Source of the DNA: Ciborinia camelliae
Taxonomy: Eukaryota > Ascomycota > Leotiomycetes > Helotiales > Sclerotiniaceae
NCBI GenBank assembly: GCA_025890175.1
Contig: JANPYM010000003.1
Coordinates: 2,662,795 to 2,726,794 of the forward strand
DNA length: 64,000 nucleotides
Reading direction: 5' to 3'
Shown here: positions 38,715 to 49,405 of the stretch, in pieces
Position numbering within the stretch: the stretch's first letter is position 1
Layout of the letters: the number at the start of each line of letters is the position of its first letter
Program-made: the position numbers and the translations under genes
The notes under the pieces: generated by a model
What the model saw: the letters and a program-made list of their open reading frames with translations, nothing else
Database searches by the model: none
Told to the model about the DNA's origin: nothing

Positions 38715-39988
38715 TTATGCGAAAATGTGTAATGTTCCGAGATACTAAAAGGTAATTGTTAGTAAAAGGGGTATGTGTTGAAATGCTCAAAGCTAAATTT
38801 CAAAGAAAACAAACAAGGTAAACTCACATCGGTAGGATTGTTAAACCTCAAATTTCGGTCCAATTTCGAAATGGCATCTAGATCTTCTTTCTCCAAATCG
38901 AAATCTGTGACGTGTAGGTTTTGTTCTAGACGGGATTGGTTGTTGGATTTAGGGATGACGGCCAGGCCGCGTTGGGTTGCCCAACTAGTGAGGAATTAGT
39001 ATGCATTGTGGGGAAGGAGGAAGATGATCTTCAGTAAAGGGGAAAAAACTTACCGCAACAAAACTTGAGCGGGTGTCTTCTTAGTCTTCTCGGCAATTTT
39101 CAAGATATCCGGGTGCTCGAAGAGTGGTGGTGTCTTTTGAGCATTGTCCCATCCAAGCTCGATGAATGATTGAGGACCGAATGATGAACTATATAAAAAT
39201 CAGTATAGTGTAACACCCACTAGAAATACAATCCCAGACTGAACCAGAACTCCAAGAACAAAAAAACTTACTAAGCGGTAACCTTGATCCCCTCACTCTC
39301 GGCCAACTTTACCAAAGTACTTTGTACCAAGTATGGATGATGTTCAATCTGTAAAGTTGCAGGTCTAATCCTCGCATACCTCAACAAATCCATCAACAAC
39401 GCGCCTTGGAAATTGCTGACACCAATACTCTTCGACAATCCCTCATCAACCAACTTCTCCATCGCCTGCCATGTCTCTTGAATACTAGCTTTGCTCTGTT
39501 GCACATCTCCTTCCTTACCACTGTATTCCCATCCGGGTGGATAGCGGACGGATGGATCGACATAGCGTAAGGCGACGGGGAAATGCACAATGAAGAGATC
39601 GAAATAATCGATTCCCCAATCTGCGAGTTGTTTGCGAGCAATGGGACCAACGCGGTCACCATCGTGGAAGGTGTTCCAAAGCTTGGAAACTATGAATAGC
39701 TCTTCGCGTTTTACGAGACCCTCTTTAATAGCGCGGGCAACTCCTTGGCCGGCTTCGACTTCGTTGCCGTAGTCTGGGTTGGGGGAATGAAGTTAGTAGT
39801 TGCAATGATTTATGGAAATTGGGGGAGGGGAAGGGAGAAATACCGCATGCACCATCGAAAAGACGATATCCGGTTTTAATAGCATTGTAAACTGTGTCGG
39901 CGCATGTTGCGTTGTCGACTTTCCACAAGCCGAAACCAACTTGTGGCATCTCATATCCAGAGTTCAGTTTGAGGGTTGGGGAGGCCAT
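38715..39988 (-). CDS. XYL1: NAD(P)H-dependent D-xylose reductase (aldo-keto reductase)
   Basis: Reduces D-xylose to xylitol, and often L-arabinose and other aldoses, in cytosolic pentose catabolism. Exons 39988-39844, 39773-39272, 39188-39054, 38984-38828 and 38744-38715 total 969 nt (322 residues), the standard length. Introns are 70, 83, 69 and 83 nt. The aldo-keto reductase catalytic tetrad is present: Asp45, Tyr50, Lys79 and His112, in the contexts [20 protein letters not shown] and [19 protein letters not shown] and [14 protein letters not shown], the latter the coenzyme phosphate-binding motif, are intact. The C-terminus [14 protein letters not shown] is made only when the last 83-nt intron is removed. 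Related glycerol or arabinose reductases are the main alternatives, but the LRFNNPTDY tail favours xylose reductase. Confidence 0.93.
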
Positions 39989-41244
39989 GATTGATATGTT
40001 TGTGTTTTTAAAAAGTTTGAGATGAAGATTTGAAAAGGTTCAGAGGGAAGAGATGAAGAGATAAAGAGTTATGGGGGAGAAAGCGTTTGTTTAATATGAG
40101 GTGTTCTTTCCTTTTGGAGAGCGGGGTTGAGTGAATGGTGGGGGTGGTGGGGGTGGAGGTGGGGCAAGTCTAATTTGATGTTAATTGAGAAGAACCTCGT
40201 GGAACCTGGAAGCTGGAGATTCATAGAATTCCAGATCCAAGAGACAGGATTCACTTGTTCCTTTTGTCAATCAATTTGCTCTATGTGCGATGATAGATCT
40301 TGAGTGTTGGTTGTACTTGCTCTATCAGTCTTCTGCTCAATGTAACCCCGCCATATATGAAGCATTGGCAATATCATCACATTCCACTGCAAACAACATC
40401 ACCCTGCCAAGCTCAACCAGGATAGCAACTGACATATCCCTCACACCGACTTCGTAGACATTGCATTTGTGCTTGCAGTGAGGTGCTTGTAAAACTAGTA
40501 CTAGAACTCATTTCGGAGATGGTGGGTCTCGCTCTGAGGCTAAATACAAGTACCACCCACCATTGACATTTAGCCTAAAAGGCAAATTTCGGCAAAGTCT
40601 TCATTGTTCCCGTATCAAATTGGAAATGAATTCATCCGCTCAGTTTTTTGACAGCTATTTAGTATGGAGTGGAGTTAATTGGATTGAGAGGGGGATTTGA
40701 CCCGAATCCGAGTAGTATGCGGATGAATTGCAAATAGAAAAGGAGGGGATTGGTATTGGTGAATTGGTATTGGTAATTTGTGAGATAAAGTTAAGGGATG
40801 AGTCTTAAATGACTACCTCCTAGTTCAAGTAGCAGAGTTGTACCAGTGTTCATTCTGCTAGAGTCTGCTTTTGTCTTAATTTTGAATTAACATTGTACAG
40901 TTCTGTAGTCTTATCCTCACTCTCGAATAAAATCAACATCTCATTTTCAAACCATCATTTATTCTTTCACAAGGCCAAAACCAGTGGGTCCATGTTCGAA
41001 TTTTTGCTCTGTTGCCAATTCTCTTGAGTTAAGTGAAAAAGTCATAGAATTTCGCCATCATCCTAGAGGAGCTGTTGCAGGTAGAAGAGCATTATGGAAA
41101 GTTGATTGTTGCTATCTGTGTTTACAGGAGGGGTTGATAGTTGAGTTTTGAAAATTTCAGGGCTGGCCTTCGAAAACAAAAGTTGGATGGAGACACAATG
41201 GAATGAATGTATTGTAAACATGAGTAGATCTTACAATCAAATTA
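39989..41244. other. Intergenic region upstream of xylose reductase
   Basis: Promoter and 5'UTR of the reductase occupy the first part. Short GGTGGGGGT repeats lie at 40134-40165. A TTGGTATTGGT repeat occurs near 40750-40780. No coding region or RNA gene is supported. Confidence 0.5.
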
Positions 41245-41712
41245 GAATCATTCGAAGATAAGCAGAAGAATCTCTCAACAGGTGTGATTAAATCAAGCCT
41301 ATAATTGATCTTAGTCGGATGATATAGGGTATGCTATTCTAGGTAAGATGATGAGAAGTTCTCAAGGATTAGTTCCATAAAAGGAAGCTAAACATTCAAA
41401 TGACTTCATGATAGTACTAGTATTTCATGAACTAGCTCCGATGATATACTATACTGTGGAGATGTTAACTTTCTTAATGACACCAAGTATATCAAACTAC
41501 ATCTATCTGATGACATATCAAAGTAGACTCAATGAGCTTGATAAAACTGAGCGTACTTCAAAGGCCGAACCCGATGATATATTTTGAGATATCAATGTTG
41601 GACTGAAAGCAAAAAACGGACAGTTGACAAAATCTGATGAGATTGCTAAAAGTATTCAAGTAGTTTGTTAATATTACATGTACTTTATAAGTCCAATCCG
41701 ATGATATACCAT
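41245..41712. repeat. Degenerate array with about 64-bp spacing (core CCGATGATATA)
   Basis: A core close to YCGATGATATA recurs with its first G at 41318, 41440, 41509, 41573, 41636 and 41700. The spacings are 122, 69, 64, 63 and 64, and 122 is close to twice 61. Weaker matches fall in the expected empty slots at about 41254 (CGAAGATA) and 41377 (CCATAAAAGG). Similarity extends about 18 bases to the left of the core: the copies ending at 41581 and 41708 match at 23 of 29 positions. The remaining 30-odd bases of each unit are not visibly related. The period is not a multiple of three and no ORF follows it. The array lies between the xylose reductase promoter and the 3' end of the SRA gene. The function is unknown. 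Confidence 0.6.
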
Positions 41713-41891
41713 TGAACTTCAAAGGCTGTATAACAAACCACCCTTAACTGCTATGACTTGTTAACTATTGGTTCGTTTGTCGGGAGATCCTCGGTGGTTC
41801 AGAAGACTCTTGAATGAAGGGGAGAACAGTTGGAGGGAACAAAACTTTAATAAACCCTCGATAAAAATGTACAATAATTGTACGTAACTTA

Positions 41892-42600
41892 TCACTTCTT
41901 TCCATACTGTGCCTTCATTTCATTAACCTCATCAATCTCATCGATAGTTGGGCGGGAATCCGTTCCTGTAGGGAAAGGCTTCTGATTTCCATCCCGTACC
42001 AATTTATACCGAGCAAAGTTCTTCTCTGGAAGGTCTTCCTTGTCCACGATCTTGTAGAGACCATCGTATCTGATGCCAACAGCTGGGGCCCATTTTGAAT
42101 CGACGCCGGCTCCACGAAGAACCCTGATCAGCATGCCCTTTTCATGGCTCAAATCCATCAATTCTCTACCATCGCCGCAATACTCAATTTCCTTGTGTTT
42201 TCATTAGCTATCTGCATATTATATCATGAAAGGAGTGACAAACATCACCGTTGTCTATGTCCTTATAGTCCTCCTTTGAGCTTTTACCCAAAATAATGGA
42301 TACAGCTCCGACACCCGCCTTACCACAAATTCCACGCCTAAGATCTCCATGTGCTCTGTCTCGCATAGCACAAATGCGTTCCGGCCACCAGTCACCAATC
42401 ATATGCCCATTGTGGCCTTCGGCGTATGGCGATCGCTTATCTTCGTTCCGTGTCTTGCGATACCGACTCTGTTGCCCCCTAATAAATCTGACCCCACGGT
42501 ACATGTGACCTTTCTCGTAATCGAATTTTATTCGTACGGAACCGAGGAGATTGAGTTCGTTGACAAGTTCAATATCAACGGCTCTGTTTTCGTTGGTCAT
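41892..42600 (-). CDS. Stand-alone SRA-YDG domain protein
   Basis: Small protein made almost entirely of an SRA (SET and RING-associated, YDG) domain. In UHRF1 and plant SUVH proteins this fold binds methylated or hemimethylated cytosine by base flipping. Exons 42600-42244 and 42191-41892 total 657 nt (218 residues) with one 52-nt intron. Key stretches are GHMIGDWWPERI, RAHGDLRRGICG, AVSIILG, IRVLRG and the hallmark RYDGLYKIV, with YDG at about residues 161-163. No RING, PHD, Tudor or SET domain is attached in this model. ATG 42600 is in frame and preceded by no obvious extra exon. DNA binding is inferred from the fold; whether the base-flipping residues are complete cannot be judged by eye. 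The 64-bp periodic array lies just downstream. Confidence 0.85.
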
Positions 42601-43706
42601 GTTGGATATCGTAGGCTTCAGGGGCCTTTAAGAACTTCGTTTGGTATTGGTTGATGGTAGAGTCCACGGGTACTGGGTGGGTATTGGGTATTCGTGAAGA
42701 TGTAGTCTCAGGAGAATGGCCTTGGTAGACGTCGAAAATGGCTTAGGAAGGACTCGAGAAATCAGATGTTTGGCTTGCAGAAGTTGTTGCAAAAGTACTT
42801 GAAGGTTTGACAGGATTGTTGCAGTTGTAGAAATCTGTAAGAAAAGAACTTGGCTTATAGTTGATGCTTACAAAGAGTAAGTTTAAAGAGGAGGCTCAAA
42901 GTTCTCAGCCAGGTTGTTTCTGCTATTGCAAGGGGGAGATGGTTGTCTGGTTGTCGTTTCTTGTTACTTGAAATGAATATTCAGAGGCAGATGATTAGAA
43001 ATGCACACAGAAACCTGGCAGTTTGTGTCAAAATATGTGGTTCGTTTTTGTTTATTCACTTGTGTTTTTCAAAGGTTGTATACTGATAGTTGTCCTTATC
43101 AAAGTTCCATTATTGAGTTATTAACAGCGGTGATAGACATAGTATGAGTAACTAAGCATTACACCACAAGAGAAATTTGAAAAAAATCTCCAAATTCAAC
43201 ACCAACACTATAGAAAAATTACAAAAAATAACCAGACACATGGGGTAATCTCAGGGAACTAAAAGAAACAAAAGCTAAAAAAGAGATGGCCGACGATGAC
43301 TATCAATCAACTATGGCATGAAGATCGTTACCCATCATCGGCTTGGGAGATGCATATTTGTTTGAGTATATATCCCGGATAAGGATGGATAATTGGGTTG
43401 TTGTGGAATCCGATTGGCTAGTTTTTCTAGACCTTAGGATTTACAGATTTACAAAGAAGCTGGAAATGAATATACTAGATAAACTGGGTATATTTACATA
43501 CAAGTCCAACAGATTGGGTTCACAAAACATGTATAGTAAGTTTCAATTCCTATAATTATTATGTATCTCCAACAGAAGTCTTTCTCATTATTCTTTTTCT
43601 GGCAATGATGATTACCAAACACCCAGCATTGGCAGATACAATGTAGACTTTTCAGAAGCACGGTATTGGTCTCTACAAATTACTCTAACATTACATTTCT
43701 TGCAGA

Positions 43707-44186
43707 TATTACAAATACATCTCGACCTTCGATCTTCGAACCCCCAACCAAGTACGAATCAACATACCACCCACAGCTGAAGAACCCAGAGGTCTGATGG
43801 AAATCACAAGGAATCGAGAGAAGCTTGAGTGCTGAATAATACATCAACTTTGATACCATGATCTATCTGATGGCCAAGCTTGTTACAATTCCGATTCCTT
43901 GTCGTTTGTGGTCGTCGTCGCACGCAAAGGAAATATCAATCTCGAATATCCAAGTCGCAGAAGACCTCGCTATCGGCAACATAAATGCCCATCGATTGGC
44001 ATCTTATCTCCCAAAAGTATCGCAAATCAAGATTTGCAACCGGTTGTGCGATTTATGGTGCAAGTCTTGAGGAAATTGAGAGTTGTCACCCACGAACATG
44101 AGAGGCGGATTATGGAAAACATTCTGGAAACTTTGTGGTCTAAATATCGAGATGGTATTGATGAGTTATCTCGACTCTGTTTCTAA
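43707..44186 (+). pseudogene. Possible decayed gene, fragment A
   Basis: One open stretch reads YKYISTFDLRTPNQVRINI and continues to MEITRNREKLEC before a stop near 43834. A second frame, 43899-44186, contains VVRFMVQVLRKLRVVTHEHERR and ends DELSRLCF. Both look more like real protein than random sequence, but they match no family I can name. They may be exons of one gene, or relics. The + strand is preferred because the segments follow each other there. Confidence 0.25.
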
Positions 44187-44764
44187 ACCGGAAAAATAGT
44201 CTTGATCTAGCTCCTCGACAAGTTCCTGTACACCCATCCCCACTCCTCCCAAATACTTCGTTTCATCGCATCGTAATCAAATCTGGTATCTCAGCTTTGC
44301 TGGGTAGAAAGATCAACAAAGTGCTACCTACTTCTTGTTCTTTGCAGAGCACCCACCTGAAGTTACCATTTGACAGCTTCGAGGAAGAGCATATTTCAAG
44401 TCTTTATCTCGATCTTCGATGGTAGAATCGGATAGAGAAACCTTTGGAAACTATCGATCTGGTTGGCCTACTCTTTCTTCAATATCCAAGAGATGGAGCT
44501 TCATACTGTCTTCACCCGGTAGCACGATATTCGTACCGAATTATCCATTTCCGTACCTTGGAGTTAATCCTTCTCCTCGAGCGGTAGACTATTCGTTCTG
44601 CCATCTCCAAGCTTTCGAAAATATTGGGTTTTCATGAGGATCCCACAGACTTATCGCACGGAAACATCAACGACTGAACTGCTGGTTTGACTCCAGTCCA
44701 TTTCAAGGATTGGCGGGAGCGATTTATTCTTAAGAGATCGGGGAAGTGATTTCCAAGCTAAGGA

Positions 44765-45050
44765 TATGTCTGGATTTGGTCGAGTAGGAGTTGGATACAG
44801 CGGTTGGGGTGCAATTGCTTTGAGTGTGTTTATCCTGTCACTTTCGGCTTGGCAGGCATTGATGGGGTCTATGGATTAATGGCCGATGGCTACACTTATC
44901 CCCAGACACTTGGAGGTAAACCCAAGCTGACAACCGTCTTTGGCATGATCAGCGAAAGCTATCCTCCTCCTGAGGTGCTTAAATCTGACCTTACAAGGGC
45001 ACCCAGTGCCTGCAATATTATGCGGCTGACCATTCTTTGGGGAAGATAGT
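44765..45050 (+). pseudogene. Possible membrane-protein fragment, fragment B
   Basis: An ATG near 44766 opens a short frame with a hydrophobic segment, GWGAIALSVFILSLSAW, that stops after about 37 codons. An overlapping frame continues through GIDGVYGLMADGYTYPQ to a stop at about 45049. A frameshift or unrecognised intron would join them. No family assignment is possible. Confidence 0.2.
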
Positions 45051-45099
45051 GTGGTCTACAATAAGTAGCACCTATTAGAGTACCAAACAAGTCTAAGAA

Positions 45100-45652
45100 G
45101 GTAGACGACTCAAAACAAGTCGTATTGCCATCATTTACATCTGCGGAGCCAAACAAAACCTTCAAGGCTCCACAACCAAAAGTCAAGAATAAGACACGTG
45201 GAAAAGCCGATCCACCAATCCTTTCTCAGCTACCCCAACAGGGAGTTCTCAAGGGAGACCTCAGCAAAATGGATGTCGCTGCTTTTGCGCCATGATGAAA
45301 TGATTTCGGGAACTACGTGGGAAATATCTCAACTAAGAACGGCTGGTCCAATACCAATACAACAACGAACTGCCCCAGCACCCACAAAGAGCGAAGGCCA
45401 AGCTAGGAACATATTCAGTTATCCCAAGGGTGGATTGTCGCTTTACCACTAGAATTTATGAAAGCAGCCTTGGGAGAAAATATAGTTGAAGCTGTGGAGT
45501 CAAGCGCTGTCAGTAACGAGCTGAAGCCAGGAGCCACTTCACGGCGAAAAGTCTGGCGGGACGAAGTTAAATCAATAACTGAACACGGAGAAAGAGAAGC
45601 CAAAACGGGGAAAGAAAGACGAGAAGCTAGATTCACAATTTGTAGTAAATAA
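45100..45652 (+). pseudogene. Possible coding fragment C, basic/acidic helical
   Basis: A frame near 45103-45294 reads SFTSAEPNKTFKAPQPKVKN and on to KMDVAAFAP before a stop. The frame 45458-45652 encodes the charged, helical RRKVWRDEVKSITEHGEREA and stops at a TAA. The segments are not recognisable and lack a supported splice connection. Confidence 0.22.
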
Positions 45653-46134
45653 AAATGTAATCCCGTTACAGATTGAATCTTTCCAACCTTTCCTCTATAG
45701 TAGTGACTTGATCTCTCATCCTGCCGCGTTGGTGGATATCAAAATCCAACAACATCAAAGAAAATAGTGTTTACCATCGGCGCTGTCCAAATTTCTCAAG
45801 TATCCGATGGACCAGGCAGATGTATCTGAGAGGTTACGAAAAGATGAAAGAGATATAGAGGATGGTATGGACCACCATGCCAATGGTGATGACATCGCAT
45901 AACATAAAATTGCAATCGAGGTAGACTCATTGCTGATTCTGAGACTATATATTAGTTCTCGTGTTACAATTCCAATACCACCATCAAAGTCCGAATAATT
46001 GTTGATTTGCTTATTTAATTCTACTTCTTGGATGATGCATCACCACCAATCCCCACGGCCGGCTATCCTGCCTGTCCCTGATAAAGAAATCCAGAATCAG
46101 GAACACGAGCTAAACAAGCAAGAAAACAAACACC

Positions 46135-48496
46135 TCAAATAATGTTAACAATATGCTTCTCAAGCCCTTCTATCTGATCAAGGTCTGCATCAAGCGTGAA
46201 GCCGATTCTCTCGTATGTATTTTCCGCCCACCGATGATCAGAGGTTGGTACCTGAATCAACACCAAAGCAGCCCATCTGGTGATATTTAGGAGGCAAATT
46301 TCCTGACCATTCCTTAATACCGAGTCGATAGGATCTGCAATGCACGAAATTCTTGTGCCATCTTCTTCAGTTCCGCGAATTCTATTTGATTCAAACGAAT
46401 GTTCCAAGTCATGAATCAAAAAATCCGCGTCAAGTTTTGCCTTCCTCATGAATCCATATAGGGCGAGTTTCCCCCCTTTTACGCTTCCCATTGGATCCGC
46501 ACTGACTAGTTCTATTTTCACATCCACTAGTTCAACCATAAGTGGTGAGAGCGCCCGAGTGTAGGCATTGTACACAAAGGACAAGAATTTTCCTAGCCTT
46601 CCTTCTATCGCAGCCCAAGACCATGAAGGGGCGCGATAACCAGGAGGTGATTTACGAACTTCCTGCGAATCTATGCCGCCTATGTACCAGCAAAGCTGCC
46701 AAGGCAGATATTTCTTCCAGATCCCGGCAAGGTAATCATCGTTCCACGTCAATTGATAAATGTGAGCGATTCCCGAAAGTGCTGGTAGTCTATCTTCGTA
46801 TTTGGTCAACCTCCGTTTGAAGTAAGATTCAACCATGTTCTCCCATCGGCCCTCATAAATGTCTTCTTTTGTCAAAGGAGCCTCCTTTACATGGGGATAA
46901 TTTGAAAACATTGTTTGAATCCCGCGCTCTGATACTATACAAGAATCACAATGATAAAATATCCGATTTTTCGTGAAAGTGACCGAGCGAGGTGATAGCA
47001 TCTCTTCTTGAAACGTCCATGCCCTTTCATACAATATTGATGCATGTTCGTTATCTATGCTCTCGAAACTTTCGAGTTCACAAAAATAGAGGGCAGAAGA
47101 ATTCCCTCCTTTGGTACGGCACATTATATACCGCTTGTTCGATACGTCTCGGTTAGGAAAGCATCCGAAATGACTTTCAAGGCCAATGGCGATGTTAAGC
47201 CAACTTGAACTATAGTAAGAACCCATTTTTGATGATTCCTCTTCCCAATCCAGAGGAGAATCTTGTATAATACAGAGCGAATCAATCCAGATGTAAAGTA
47301 TTCCAAGTCGTCTTGTCAGGTTGATGGCATCACGGAAGCCCAAAGGGAGTCTGTCGATCGAGATAGATGACATCAATTCTGGAAGATTAATTGTAGTGGC
47401 TTTGAGAGGGTTTCTGGTTTCATCCCACCTGTGACTCAATGTTACATATAAACCGGTTGGGCGTTGCTCATCAGGCAAATCAGAATAGTCCTCTAAATAA
47501 AGTTTTGGTGAACTGACATTAATGACGCGTTTGGGCAAATTTCGGGGACGGTTGATGTACTTGTCGACTTGATCAAGACAGCTGTAATTCCAACTTTTGA
47601 TAAGTTGTGTAACATATTGCACGTTTGGTCGAAGTACAGGCCGCCGACCAGGAATCATTTTCGAGACGGAGTCCCCTTTCAAAATCTTCAGTCAGCAGCT
47701 GACACATAAATAACCAGGGTATATTTGCACCTTGAAACTGCAAAAGCCATCGAATCGTGAAATACATTAGTTTAATTAAGAACGATACTTTCCGCCTCTT
47801 GGAACAGCCGATCACCTTCTCGCATTGAAACCAGAATAAAATTGAAAATATTAGATCTCAGCATCGTAAATAGAGAAAGTGAGACATACCAGCATCGGTA
47901 CACAGCCCAATAGAACCTGTAAAGTGCCCATCTACATATATATGAACTTCGTCCCCACAATATGGAACATTGACGATATTGCCAAATTTGATTGAGAATA
48001 AGGCACTTTTGTGAAGTTTTCTCATGCGATAGTGCACATATTCGCCTAACTTCCTGAGTGGATCGTGTCTGCGCTTAGGCAAGTACCATTCCTCGAGGAT
48101 AAAGTTACATATTCCACACCCAGCTTTCGCGGTGTCAAGGAGATCTTGATACGAACCGAGGAGATACCCTTCAGCGGAAAGTAACGCGTCAATATTAATA
48201 CCTTGACAGCGCTTACAAGGATTTCCATCCACATAAGGGTGCATATTATCTTCTGGAAGACATTCTGCTCTGGAAAGAGAGCAAGGTGTCAATCCAAAGT
48301 ACCGAAAGTAGGCGGGGTCATCTCCTTGCCCATGGTATTTACCAGAAGGGTAAGCTTTAGCTAGCCTATATCGTATACGTTTCAACCTCTTACGAATTCG
48401 AAGTTCCTCTCGTTCTATCGTATCATCTGGAGTGGTTATCAGATCCTCTACCTCAAGATTCCGGAAGATATCGTCTGGAGTGGTTCCACGAGACAT
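46135..48496 (-). CDS. HET-domain (heterokaryon incompatibility) protein
   Basis: Member of the large fungal HET family, whose domain triggers self/nonself cell death or acts in related immune-like responses. Preferred exons 48496-47890 and 47675-46135 total 2148 nt (715 residues). The N-terminal part has paired Cys motifs (CKRCQG and AGCGICNF) typical of long HET proteins. The HET domain follows with TLSHRWDE (about 281-288), IWIDSLCIIQD (331-341) and ERAWTFQEEMLSPR. GYRAPSWSWAAIEG closes the conserved part. The 214-nt intron was chosen because it restores the family sequence GLCTDAG-DSVSK, but it is long for this locus. It contains other open stretches, so an extra exon or a lesion here is possible. 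The allele-recognition partner is unknown. Confidence 0.85.
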
Positions 48497-49405
48497 AGTG
48501 TATACCCCCGCCCCAAAAAGGCCTGTGAAATACGAAGAACAGACTCAACTATGCTCACATAGTAAAGTAGGAAGTTCAAGGAAGGTTTGAAGAAAGCAGG
48601 GAACTTCAGCGCTTATGTGTGGTATTACTAGACACGCATGATCATACGAGCTTCTGCGGGAGCCCACTACCAATCAAACCCTTGAATCTACAGGTTCGTA
48701 TCGATTCTCGTAAATGATTGGTAAGTAGCCAGTGCAGCCTCGAAATTAAAATTCGGCAAGTATATTGGCTGTGGGTGATATTCTTCTCGCCTCACTTGAG
48801 CTTGAGAAAGTGTGCGATGCTTTTCCTTTCCCGCGGCGATGAACCTATAAAATAATTATAATGATATTACCATCAATTTATGCAATCAATATAAGTGATT
48901 CAACTTTGAATCATTTGGAAGAGGGCCTCAATATTTGGAAATAAAAAAGTCGCGAATATGAATATGAAGACGAAGAAGACTTTAGATGGGGAAAGTAGGG
49001 AAAATGTGTGAAGAAGAAAATTCAGGAGATGCATTTATCTTCGTATTTGCGTGATCCATATCATCGCTCCTGCCTCCGACTCTCATTATAGGGGCACGTG
49101 AAATACACTTGAAAATCATGTAATTAATATCATCAATAACACTCCTTTCAATTATATTCGAGAAGAATAGTCTATCCCTAAATGATTCGTATTGGTATTT
49201 TGGTGTACCAGAATATATGTACTGTAATCCCATCCATTCTATGCCATTAAATTTGTACTGCTTATCCCACCCATCATGAGCATCATACTGGTTATTATAT
49301 ACTCGGAACAAAAGGAAATTATTAAAGAGCGTCCTATTTCAATTTCCCTTTGATCCTCCATCCTAATATTAGACCATAACACATCAAAATTATTCGCTCC
49401 ATCCA
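48497..49405. other. Intergenic region between the HET and GT2 genes
   Basis: HET gene promoter on one side and GT2 3' region on the other. The 109-codon ORF on the reverse strand at 48982-49311 has no recognisable features and is considered chance. Nothing else is visible. Confidence 0.5.

Larger units (their letters stand above)
42601..46134. other. Region of unresolved coding-like fragments
   Basis: About 3.5 kb with no gene that could be assembled. From about 43720 to 45655 on the + strand several short open segments have coding-like composition, listed separately. They are broken by stops and could not be joined convincingly by splice sites. 42601-43700 and 45660-46134 show nothing recognisable beyond the presumed SRA promoter. 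Confidence 0.45.

Noticed and set aside
41245..41712. Reading the 64-bp periodic array as a CRISPR array
   Set aside because: The genome is eukaryotic, the cores are degenerate, spacing varies by several bases, and there are no cas genes.
48982..49311. 109-codon reverse ORF between HET and GT2
   Set aside because: No domain, no splice extension, and atypical composition; treated as chance.
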